15,927 bases of DNA from NCBI GenBank assembly GCA_947302185.1, contig CAMYVI010000027.1, positions 1-15,927 of the forward strand, in the 5' to 3' direction. Position 1 is the first letter of the stretch. Every line of letters begins with the position of its first letter. The notes beneath the pieces were generated by a model. That model was not told where the DNA came from. It ran no database searches and saw only the letters and a list, made by a program, of their open reading frames with translations. Source of the stretch: an uncultured Lachnospiraceae bacterium. GTDB taxonomy: Bacteria; Bacillota_A; Clostridia; Lachnospirales; Lachnospiraceae. The translations under genes were made by a program, and so were the position numbers. Positions 1 to 5,857 of this stretch are shown piece after piece.

Positions 1-650
1 GCGATATCGGCTGCTACACACTCGGCAACGCGATGCCGCTCGACATGTGCGATACCTGCCTCTGCATGGGTGCAGGCATCAACATTGCTCAGGGCGTGAA
101 ACATATAGAGCCGGATACAAGTGCATTTGCATTTGTAGGCGACTCCACATTCTTCGCCTCGGCAATCACGGGAATCGTCAATGCAGTTTATAATCAGTCG
201 GAAATGACTGTGGTCATTCTCGACAACTCAACGACCGCCATGACCGGCCATCAGCCGCATCCCGGAACAGGCCGCACCATGATGGGCGATGTGGTCGCTA
301 AGATCAACATTGAGCAGGTCCTGAGAGGAATCGGACTCAAATTTGTCGAAACAGTCAATCCGCTTGACCTCACCAAGGCAATCATGACCGTCAAGCATGC
401 GGTGGCGGAACCGGGAGTTAAAGCGATTATTTTCAAATCGCCCTGCGTCGCAATCGTCAAACCGAATGCACCGCTTACAATTGATCAGAAAAAATGTATC
501 AAATGTAAACGCTGCATCCGCGAAATCGGCTGCCCCGGCATCGTGATTACGGACGGCAATGTGCAGATAGATGATTCCCTCTGCACGGGCTGCACGCTGT
601 GTTCACAGATTTGCCCGACGGGTGCGATCGGAGGTGGATTGAATGAATAA
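1..650 (+). CDS. iorA: Indolepyruvate:ferredoxin oxidoreductase alpha subunit, C-terminal part (5' end outside window)
   Basis: The open frame enters from the left edge (first full codon at base 3) and gives about 215 residues, roughly the last third of a protein usually near 600. The visible part starts with a conserved DIGCYTLG stretch and continues into the thiamine-diphosphate-binding region (GDSTFFASAITGIVNA, then ILDNSTTAMTGHQPHPGTG). It ends in a two-cluster ferredoxin domain with CIKCKRCIREIGCP and CTGCTLCSQICP, each a CxxCxxC...CP set for a [4Fe-4S] cluster. The family decarboxylates indolepyruvate and other aryl-pyruvates to aryl-acetyl-CoA, passing electrons to ferredoxin in the cytoplasm of anaerobes. 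The stop overlaps the iorB start by eight bases, indicating translational coupling. The identification is firm; the promoter and N-terminal domain cannot be seen. Confidence 0.95.
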   Translation, partial: DIGCYTLGNAMPLDMCDTCLCMGAGINIAQGVKHIEPDTSAFAFVGDSTFFASAITGIVNAVYNQSEMTVVILDNSTTAMTGHQPHPGTGRTMMGDVVAKINIEQVLRGIGLKFVETVNPLDLTKAIMTVKHAVAEPGVKAIIFKSPCVAIVKPNAPLTIDQKKCIKCKRCIREIGCPGIVITDGNVQIDDSLCTGCTLCSQICPTGAIGGGLNE

Positions 651-1227
651 GAACATCATACTCTGCGGCGTTGGCGGTCAGGGTACCGTCCTCGCCTCCA
701 AGCTCATTGCGGCCTCCGCCATGGAAAAGGGAATGAAAGTTATGAGTGCCGAAACCATCGGCATGGCGCAGCGCGGAGGGAACGTCTTCAGTAACATTCG
801 GATCAGCGATGAGGAAGAGATGTATGCCCCGATGATCGGCACAGGTCAGGCTGACATCATCCTCGGATTCGAGCCGGGCGAGACGGTCCGCATGCTGCCG
901 TTCCTCAAAAAAGGCGGCTATGTCATCACAAATCTGCGCGCGGTCAAGCCGACAACAGCCACTCTGCTTGGCTCGACTTACGGCGGAAGTGAGATGATCA
1001 ATTATCTGAAGTCTGTTATCCCGGAAGATCATCTTCTCATCGTTGACGGTACGAAAGCTATTGCGGAGCTCGGGAATCCCCGCTGCCTCAACGTGGTTCT
1101 GCTCGGCGCAGCGGTCCGCACGGGAGCGCTGGGACTGACGGAGGCAGACATACTGGAGGCAATGCCGAGGGTGATAAAGCCGAAGTTTTTGGAGCTCAAT
1201 ACGCTAGCTTTTGAGTATGTGGGCTGA
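643..1227 (+). CDS. iorB: Indolepyruvate:ferredoxin oxidoreductase beta subunit
   Basis: This 194-residue protein is the normal length for the beta (gamma-domain) subunit of the 2-oxoacid:ferredoxin oxidoreductase family. It opens with the glycine-rich GVGGQGTVLASKL stretch, followed by the family's ETIGMAQRGGNVFSNIRIS segment near residues 37-55. The start ATG at 643 lies within the end of iorA and is preceded by GGAGGTGG, so the two subunits should be made in coupled fashion. The partner is IorA, which carries thiamine diphosphate and the iron-sulphur clusters. Only 98 bases separate it from the downstream ligase gene and no terminator is visible there, so the three are probably one transcript. 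Identification is firm. Confidence 0.95.
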   Translation: MNKNIILCGVGGQGTVLASKLIAASAMEKGMKVMSAETIGMAQRGGNVFSNIRISDEEEMYAPMIGTGQADIILGFEPGETVRMLPFLKKGGYVITNLRAVKPTTATLLGSTYGGSEMINYLKSVIPEDHLLIVDGTKAIAELGNPRCLNVVLLGAAVRTGALGLTEADILEAMPRVIKPKFLELNTLAFEYVG

Positions 1228-1291
1228 TTTACCGATGTCATCAAGAATGCAATCAGGAATAAGAAGAATAAACATCAACAGAATTCTATAG

Positions 1292-1298
1292 AAAGGAG
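1292..1298 (+). promoter_or_regulatory. Ribosome binding site AAAGGAG at unusual distance
   Basis: AAAGGAG is the only good Shine-Dalgarno match ahead of the ligase gene, but 27 bases separate it from the first in-frame ATG (1326). No ATG, GTG or TTG occurs in that frame between the in-frame stop TAA at 1269-1271 and 1326. Either initiation tolerates the distance, a non-canonical codon such as ATT at 1311 is used, or the site serves another frame. Confidence 0.5.
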
Positions 1299-1325
1299 TG
1301 GAATCCCCGGATTCCGATAAACCCT

Positions 1326-2567
1326 ATGCAAATATCAGAAAAGCAACTCGCACAGGTCAACGACCGTATCAACGCACTCATAAGCGCAGGCAGCTTCTAC
1401 GGCAAGAAACTCGCCGAGGCCGGCATCACCCATGTCGACTCGGTAGAGGACTTCGAGAACCTCCCGTTCTCAGAGAAGAACGACCTCCGCGACGCCTATC
1501 CGCTCGGTCTCATGACCGCTCCCGAGGAAGAAATCGTTCGCATCCACTCATCCTCAGGCACCACAGGCCTTCCGGTCATCATCCCCTACACTGCCAAAGA
1601 CGTAGACGACTGGGGCGAGATGTTCAAGCGTTGCTATGAGACTGCCGGCATCACCAATCAGGACCGCATTCACATCACACCGGGTTACGGTCTCTGGACC
1701 GCCGGTATCGGTTTCCAGAACGGTGCCGAAAAGCTCGGAGCCATGGTCATCCCGATGGGACCCGGCAACACTGAAAAGCAGCTGCAGATGATGATGGATA
1801 TGAAGTCCACCGTTCTCTGCTCCACTTCGTCCTACGCCCTCCTTCTGGCGGAAGAAATCGAGAAGCGCGGGATCAAGAACAAGATTCATCTAAAGAAAGG
1901 CGTCATCGGCTCCGAGCGCTGGGGCAAGGCGATGCGTGACAGAATTCAGGGCATACTCGGTATCGAACTCTACGATATCTACGGACTGACGGAAATCTAC
2001 GGACCGGGCATCGGAATCAACTGCTCAGAGACCGAATACATGCACATCTGGGATGACTATATCTACCTCGAGATCATTGATCCGCAGACAGGAAAGGTCC
2101 TTCCGGACGGTGAGTGGGGCGAAATCGTCATCACAACACTCGTTAAAGAGGGTGCTCCGCTGATCCGCTACCGCACGCACGATCTCTCCCGTATCATTCC
2201 GGGCAAATGCACCTGCGGCCGCTCCTACCCACTCATCGACATCATCAAGGGTCGTACCGATGACATGATGAAAATCAAGGGCGTCAACGTATTCCCGGCT
2301 CAGATTGAGGAGGTCATCGCTTCTTTCCCGAACGAGGCGTCCAGCGAATACCAGATCCGTATCTCCCACTTCGACGGACGTGACACAATGCGTCTCTACG
2401 TCGAGGCTGTGGACGGAAGCGTCGACTTCGCACAGTTGGGTAACAGAATGGCTCACGCGGTCAAGAGCAAAATCGGCTTTACGCCTATCGTCAAGATCGT
2501 CGAGAACGGTCTGCTTCCGAGAAGCGAAAAGAAATCAAAGCGCGTAATTGATGAGCGTTATGAATAA
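1326..2567 (+). CDS. paaK: Phenylacetate-CoA ligase family protein (AMP-forming)
   Basis: This 413-residue member of the adenylate-forming PaaK family activates phenylacetate or a related aryl acid with ATP and CoA. Visible motifs are the phosphate-binding SSSGTTGLPV (residues 75-84), YGLTEIYGPG in the middle region, YRTHDLSRI, and the C-terminal lid region GRTDDMMKIKGVNVFPAQIEE. A CTCG pair precedes the lid, as in many family members. The ATG at 1326 is the first canonical start after an in-frame stop, but it lacks a close ribosome binding site and the protein is about 20 residues shorter at the N-terminus than many homologues. Upstream codons happen to read W-N-P-R-I, which resembles the usual family N-terminus. 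It follows iorAB, a pairing seen in anaerobes; the ligase may recycle aryl-acids or work with the aryl-acetyl-CoA made by IorAB. Exact substrate is not known. Confidence 0.9.
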   Translation: MQISEKQLAQVNDRINALISAGSFYGKKLAEAGITHVDSVEDFENLPFSEKNDLRDAYPLGLMTAPEEEIVRIHSSSGTTGLPVIIPYTAKDVDDWGEMFKRCYETAGITNQDRIHITPGYGLWTAGIGFQNGAEKLGAMVIPMGPGNTEKQLQMMMDMKSTVLCSTSSYALLLAEEIEKRGIKNKIHLKKGVIGSERWGKAMRDRIQGILGIELYDIYGLTEIYGPGIGINCSETEYMHIWDDYIYLEIIDPQTGKVLPDGEWGEIVITTLVKEGAPLIRYRTHDLSRIIPGKCTCGRSYPLIDIIKGRTDDMMKIKGVNVFPAQIEEVIASFPNEASSEYQIRISHFDGRDTMRLYVEAVDGSVDFAQLGNRMAHAVKSKIGFTPIVKIVENGLLPRSEKKSKRVIDERYE

Positions 2568-2582
2568 AGAAATGATATTTCG

Positions 2583-2621
2583 CATCCATCTAATAATTTC
2601 CGCACGTGAAATCAATGGATG
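2583..2621 (+). other. Hairpin downstream of the ligase gene
   Basis: CATCCAT (2583-2589) pairs with ATGGATG (2615-2621), and inside it ATTTC (2596-2600) pairs with GAAAT (2608-2612). There is no following T run, so it is not an intrinsic terminator; it could stabilise the 3' end of the transcript. Confidence 0.4.
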
Positions 2622-2633
2622 AGAAACAAGACC

Positions 2634-2702
2634 AAAAGCTTCCTGCTTCTATTTTACTATCAGCCTCATTGACGGTATAATAGATATGCGGGAAGCTTTT
2701 TT
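2634..2702 (+). terminator. Probable intrinsic terminator after the ior-paaK operon
   Basis: AAAAGCTTCCTGC (2634-2646) pairs with GCGGGAAGCTTTT (2688-2700) with one G-T wobble, and the right arm runs straight into six Ts. The loop is long, 41 bases, which weakens the call. A TATAAT sequence (2676-2681) lies within the loop and could be the -10 box of a promoter for the next gene. Confidence 0.5.
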
Positions 2703-2815
2703 CAGAAATGATGAAACACGCTTATCTCTCGGTGAGTGGGAAGAAGTGTCAAAGGAGGAATTGACAAAATTCCTGAACTGGGACGGAGAAGGAACGTATC
2801 AACACCGAGCTTTCC

Positions 2816-3535
2816 ATGGCGACTCAGATTCAGGAGAGTATGCTGCCTTCCATTTTCCCGCCCTATCCGGACAGAAAAGAATTCGATATTTACGCAGCGA
2901 TGGATCCGGCGCGCGAGGTAGGCGGCGATTTCTACGATTTCTTCCTTGTGGATGAAAATCATCTAGGCATAGTGATTGCCGACGTCAGCGGAAAAGGCGT
3001 ACCCGCTGCTCTGTTCATGATGATTTCCAAGACGATTCTCCAGAACTGCGCCATGTTGGGAAGTCCGGTCAGTGATGTTCTGACTCAGACCAATGAAGCT
3101 CTCTGTGCGGAGAATAAGATGGACATGTTCGTAACTGCCTGGATCGGCATACTGAATCTGCAGACCGGAAAGATGGCATGTTCCAGCGCGGGGCATGAGT
3201 ATCCCGCGGTCATGTCCGGCTCCGATGAATTTGAGCTCATACGCAATAAATCCGGATTCGTACTCGGAGGTTTTGAAGGGCTAAGGTACCAGTCCTACGA
3301 GATAATGCTCAAACCGGGCGACAAGATATTTATCTATACCGACGGGGTGCCTGAGGCGACAAACATCCATAATGAGCTGTTCGGCACAGACCGGATGATC
3401 GATGCTCTGAACGCCAATGCGGGCGGCTCGCCGCAGGAGATTCTCGCGGAGGTGAGAAGAGCGGTCGACGAGTTCGTAGGCGAGGCGGAGCAGTTCGATG
3501 ATTTGACCATGCTTTGCCTGGAATATAAGGGCTGA
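2816..3535 (+). CDS. SpoIIE/RsbU-type PP2C phosphatase domain protein, sensor domain missing
   Basis: The 239 residues make up a complete SpoIIE-family phosphatase domain. Metal-binding acids are in place: GGDFYDFF (D38), ADVSGKG (D56), YTDGVPEA (D176) and FDDLTML (D228/D229). Such enzymes dephosphorylate an STAS-type anti-anti-sigma factor in partner-switching control. Relatives normally carry an N-terminal membrane or HAMP region joined by a coiled linker ending in a LATQIQESMLP-like sequence. Here the ATG at 2816 falls inside that linker. In the same frame upstream, codons still read TEKERINTELS before a TGA at 2774-2776, so linker-like sequence continues above the only usable start. No ribosome binding site precedes 2816; an AAAGGAGG lies far upstream at 2751. 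I infer a gene that lost its sensor, or a frameshifted one, with an intact catalytic domain. It converges on the next gene. Confidence 0.85.
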   Translation: MATQIQESMLPSIFPPYPDRKEFDIYAAMDPAREVGGDFYDFFLVDENHLGIVIADVSGKGVPAALFMMISKTILQNCAMLGSPVSDVLTQTNEALCAENKMDMFVTAWIGILNLQTGKMACSSAGHEYPAVMSGSDEFELIRNKSGFVLGGFEGLRYQSYEIMLKPGDKIFIYTDGVPEATNIHNELFGTDRMIDALNANAGGSPQEILAEVRRAVDEFVGEAEQFDDLTMLCLEYKG

Positions 3536-3540
3536 TACTG

Positions 3541-3587
3541 CCCAGACGGGGACGGTTCTTGATTGTCAAGAACCGTCCCCGTCTGGG
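3541..3587. repeat. Long perfect palindrome (REP-like)
   Basis: Two perfectly complementary 22-base arms (3541-3562 and 3566-3587) flank a three-base TTG loop. The left arm begins CCCAGACGGGGACGGTTC. No T run follows on either side, so this is not a standard terminator, although its strong stem lies between convergent genes. The GGGGACGGTTCTT core resembles repetitive palindromes I know from Firmicutes genomes, some associated with Y1/REP-type transposases; that link is inference. Its right arm contains the final codons and stop of the minus-strand gene. Confidence 0.8.
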
Positions 3588-4249
3588 TCTACTCCATACA
3601 TATGGCTAAGCACTACCCTCTTCATAGTCTCCTCGCCGAACAGGCTGCGCATCATATTGACTGCAGGCCCGTCATTTTCGACCAGCTTCTCCGCAAACTC
3701 CCGATTCTTCTTCAATTTGGCATCCCGGTCACACATCGGCGCATTCTTCAACGCGTCAATAAATTCTTCCAAATAATCTCTCTGAGCCCGCTCGAACTGC
3801 TGCAATAATCCCTTACCCGCTTTGCCGTAACTGAACGGATACCTGATCTCATCGTACCAGTGCGGCTTGCTCTCAACATCCGACACCGCGCTGTCCCGCT
3901 CAAGCAGCGCTCGAAACCGCTCCTGAATCTCCGCATCAAGCGGCGTAAGCTGTGTATCGTAAATCTCGATCAGCAAGGTATCTTTGCCAAATGCAGAAAC
4001 CCGGTCGATATTAAAAAGCGGCAGGTCCCGCTCTACCGGACTGATCACGATGGTCTCCATGGCCATTACCCCGGCGAAAGCCTTCATTGTCATGACGCAA
4101 AAGTGCCCGATATCCTCGATTTCATAGCTGTGCGTGGCAAAATTCATGCCTAAGCGGCTGAGATGCCGGTCGGAGCCGATTTCATTTTCTGTAACACAGA
4201 ACTCTTTTCTGACCTTTCCGAGCGCATATCTGCAAAGTTTTGTTTCCAT
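3566..4249 (-). CDS. Conserved-looking protein of unknown function (possible bilin-reductase-like fold)
   Basis: The 227-residue soluble protein has no signal peptide or membrane segment. The start is well supported: AGGAGG (4257-4262 on this strand) sits seven bases from the ATG. I do not recognise the family with certainty. The central segment, SPVERDLPLFNIDRVSAFGKD (around residues 70-90) followed by TLLIEIYDTQL, resembles the core strand region of ferredoxin-dependent bilin reductases, where a P-x-F-x-x-D pattern precedes a hydrophobic strand. The later helical segment (residues 146-170, QQFERAQRDYLEEFIDAL) would fit that fold too. This is a weak, memory-based resemblance. The final seven residues DPDGDGS and the stop codon are encoded by the palindrome at 3541-3587, so the original C-terminus has probably been replaced. 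It appears to be a single-gene transcript with its own extended -10 promoter. Confidence 0.8.
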   Translation of the reverse strand: METKLCRYALGKVRKEFCVTENEIGSDRHLSRLGMNFATHSYEIEDIGHFCVMTMKAFAGVMAMETIVISPVERDLPLFNIDRVSAFGKDTLLIEIYDTQLTPLDAEIQERFRALLERDSAVSDVESKPHWYDEIRYPFSYGKAGKGLLQQFERAQRDYLEEFIDALKNAPMCDRDAKLKKNREFAEKLVENDGPAVNMMRSLFGEETMKRVVLSHMYGVDPDGDGS

Positions 4250-4297
4250 GTCAGATCCTCCTGAATTTTCGGCTGGACTGCCGATTATGCTGGCTCT

Positions 4298-4306
4298 ATT
4301 CTAACA
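4298..4306 (-). promoter_or_regulatory. Candidate extended -10 promoter element
   Basis: On the minus strand TGTTAGAAT gives a TG-n-TAGAAT extended -10 about 50 bases ahead of the 227-residue gene's start. No convincing -35 box is seen at the normal distance, which is acceptable for an extended -10 promoter. Confidence 0.4.
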
Positions 4307-4328
4307 TAAAATCATATGAATCAGAATT

Positions 4329-4411
4329 CAAGAACGCCTCGGCGTTCTTGACGCGACATGCGCGGCGCGTAAGCGCCTTCCACTGCGCATGTCTGCGATC
4401 CGCCGGAGGCG
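4329..4411. repeat. Cluster of nested palindromes (REP/BIME-like)
   Basis: Three hairpins lie almost back to back. CAAGAACGCC and GGCGTTCTTG (4329-4350) are perfect 10-base arms. GACATGCGC and GCGCATGTC (about 4355-4393) form an outer stem enclosing GGCGC-GTAA-GCGCC. A final CGCCGGAGGCG (4401-4411) echoes the first stem. The block is much more GC-rich than its flanks, carries no credible gene, and abuts the inverted-repeat element starting at 4412. Together they fill most of the 378-base gap between genes at 4250-4628. Confidence 0.65.
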
Positions 4412-4512
4412 TTTATTCTTCATCGCGAGATTGTACTCACGATGAAGACGAATGTCATCTTGCGCGCGTATCTCACGACTGAAGTCACGAGTATTGCGCG
4501 ATGAAGAATAAA
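4412..4512 (-). repeat. 101-bp terminal-inverted-repeat element, copy 1 (MITE-like)
   Basis: The element is bounded by perfect 16-base inverted repeats, TTTATTCTTCATCGCG at 4412-4427 and its complement at 4497-4512. Inside are two foldable halves: a stem CTTCATCG/CGATGAAG (4418-4425 with 4440-4447), and a stem built of GCGC, TA, CTC and GAC blocks around a TGAA loop (about 4462-4500). Its reverse complement matches 10279-10368 closely. It encodes no protein and no obvious target-site duplication is visible. A non-autonomous mobile element or a repeated structured-RNA element are both possible. Confidence 0.75.
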
Positions 4513-4589
4513 ATGGAAAATGCTAACGCTCACGAACTGTCCTCATCCATTTTTCACAACAATCCGTCAAGCACCGGCATCTATGATAC

Positions 4590-4616
4590 AAAAAAGGGGC
4601 AGGTTCTTCCCACCCC
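4590..4616 (-). terminator. Intrinsic terminator of the zinc-ribbon membrane protein gene
   Basis: Read on the minus strand, GGGGTGGG pairs with CCTGCCCC (eight pairs, two of them G-T) around an AAGAA loop and runs into six Ts. It lies 13 bases past the stop codon of the upstream minus-strand gene. Confidence 0.85.
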
Positions 4617-4628
4617 ACAAGAAAATCT

Positions 4629-5681
4629 TTATCCTAACGCAGCCAGCATTTTCTGTGAACACCTGGTAGTTACCTCCAGATAATATAAAGCATCGGCAGT
4701 GGACATGTCATCCGAATCGTACTGATCCAAAGCCTCCTCAAACTCAGCCAGCTCCTTCATTATTTCGAGATAATCCCCTAACATAGCTATTGCATTATCC
4801 GAATTTGAGTCATAGTTCTTCATGAACTCCACATATTTATCGATGAATGCCTCATAGCTGTCCAGGAACTCTTTCAGCTCAGGCGTAACTTCTGTAGATT
4901 CCTCTCCCGTGTCTTCCTCATTTTCCGTCCCTTCTGTAGCTTCGTCAGCTTCGCCGGCTCCTGCAGCCCCGGTATCAGCAACATTCTCTTCTGCAGGTGG
5001 TTCCGTAGGAATCGGAGTGGGAATCGGTGTCGGAGTAGACGTCGGAGCTTTTGTCGGCTCAGGAGTATTAGTCGGGGTCACCTGCTCGGCCGCCTTCCCT
5101 GCAGAATCTCCGCCTCCGCCAATACCTGATTCTGATTTCTGCCTTCCTGAATTTATGAACAGACCCGACCTGCCGGCCTCAGAAACACCGCCGGCAAGGC
5201 ACAATGTCGCCAGGACCAGAGCTACAATCGTTGTTTTCTTATGTCTGTACTTCCTTGAAAGACAGAAAATGCATGCAGCTGCAACTACCGCAGATACGAT
5301 AATCCTGAAAAACGGCATATTAATAGCAAACGAGACAAATGCAAGAACAGCAAGCACAATCCCCGCAACGCCCTCCAGCCTGTCAATTTTTGTAACTAAC
5401 GAACTCTCCGCCGGATTTGACGCCGCTATATGCTCCTGATACATTGTTTCATTCTGTGGCGTACTCCGGCTCTGATTACTATCAACCGTTTCATAGCTGT
5501 CATGAGACTGAGATTCATCTGAAACATTCTGCTGCAAGTATGACTCCTCCCGATTCGAACCATAATTTTCATTACCGGAAGTTCCACCCTGAAAGTCTGC
5601 ATTTCCAACCGGTGTACCGCAATTGGTACAGTATTTAGTTCCGTCAGGAAGTTCGGTTCCGCAATTACTGCAATAAATCAT
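4629..5681 (-). CDS. Zinc-ribbon membrane protein with Pro/Thr-rich linker (DUF6591-like C-terminus)
   Basis: This 350-residue protein begins with a zinc ribbon (C4, C7, C18, C21 in the pattern CxxCG...YCxxCG). A polar Ser/Asn/Gln-rich stretch to about residue 95 follows. Two or three hydrophobic segments lie near 105-121, 124-142 and 149-167. After them come a Pro/Thr-rich linker (about 201-230, TPTPIPTPIPTE-type), an acidic Glu/Thr region, and a helical C-terminal domain (about 263-345, opening with PELKEFLDSYEAFIDKYVEF). I recall that last domain as DUF6591-like; its function is unknown. The ribbon is probably cytoplasmic and the C-terminal domain extracellular. The start at 5681 is chosen because AAGGAG ends six bases before it; a GTG at 5696 would overlap that site. 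A -35/-10 pair and a terminator bracket it, so it is likely monocistronic. Confidence 0.85.
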   Translation of the reverse strand: MIYCSNCGTELPDGTKYCTNCGTPVGNADFQGGTSGNENYGSNREESYLQQNVSDESQSHDSYETVDSNQSRSTPQNETMYQEHIAASNPAESSLVTKIDRLEGVAGIVLAVLAFVSFAINMPFFRIIVSAVVAAACIFCLSRKYRHKKTTIVALVLATLCLAGGVSEAGRSGLFINSGRQKSESGIGGGGDSAGKAAEQVTPTNTPEPTKAPTSTPTPIPTPIPTEPPAEENVADTGAAGAGEADEATEGTENEEDTGEESTEVTPELKEFLDSYEAFIDKYVEFMKNYDSNSDNAIAMLGDYLEIMKELAEFEEALDQYDSDDMSTADALYYLEVTTRCSQKMLAALG

Positions 5682-5723
5682 AACACTCTCCTTCACATAT
5701 TGTTATCGTCGCAACTCTCTCTT

Positions 5724-5752
5724 ATGTTAGAGACCGATAGCGTAAATATCAA
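5724..5752 (-). promoter_or_regulatory. Candidate sigma-70 type promoter for the zinc-ribbon membrane protein
   Basis: On the minus strand TTGATA (5752-5747) and TAACAT (5729-5724) are separated by 17 bases. The -10 box is imperfect, four of six, but spacing and position about 40 bases ahead of the start fit. Confidence 0.5.
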
Positions 5753-5814
5753 ATCACTTTTTGATTGCGCAACGTAAACATGTACCTTACTGCCGTTAAT
5801 CATATCAGTCAGTA

Positions 5815-5844
5815 TAAAAAAATACCCCCACCGAAATGGTGGGG
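5815..5844 (-). terminator. Intrinsic terminator of the kinase gene
   Basis: On the minus strand CCCCACC pairs with GGTGGGG around an ATTTC loop and leads into GTATTTTTTT-type sequence. It begins 13 bases after the kinase stop codon. Confidence 0.85.
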
Positions 5845-5857
5845 ATTTACTCATTAT

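Noticed and set aside
1298..1639. 113-codon GTG-started frame overlapping the ligase gene
   Set aside because: It is arginine- and proline-rich, lies in the wrong frame over clear PaaK sequence, and its GTG is part of the ribosome binding site region.
2305..2547. 80-codon frame inside the ligase gene
   Set aside because: Ser/Arg-rich shadow of the PaaK C-terminus with no ribosome site.
4501..4683. 60-codon plus-strand frame starting in the repeat element
   Set aside because: It runs through the inverted-repeat end and the terminator of the opposite gene; no ribosome site and no recognisable protein.
4909..5439. 176-codon plus-strand frame with GVGIGVGVDVG-type sequence
   Set aside because: It is the complement of the Pro/Thr-rich linker of the zinc-ribbon protein; low complexity explains the open frame.
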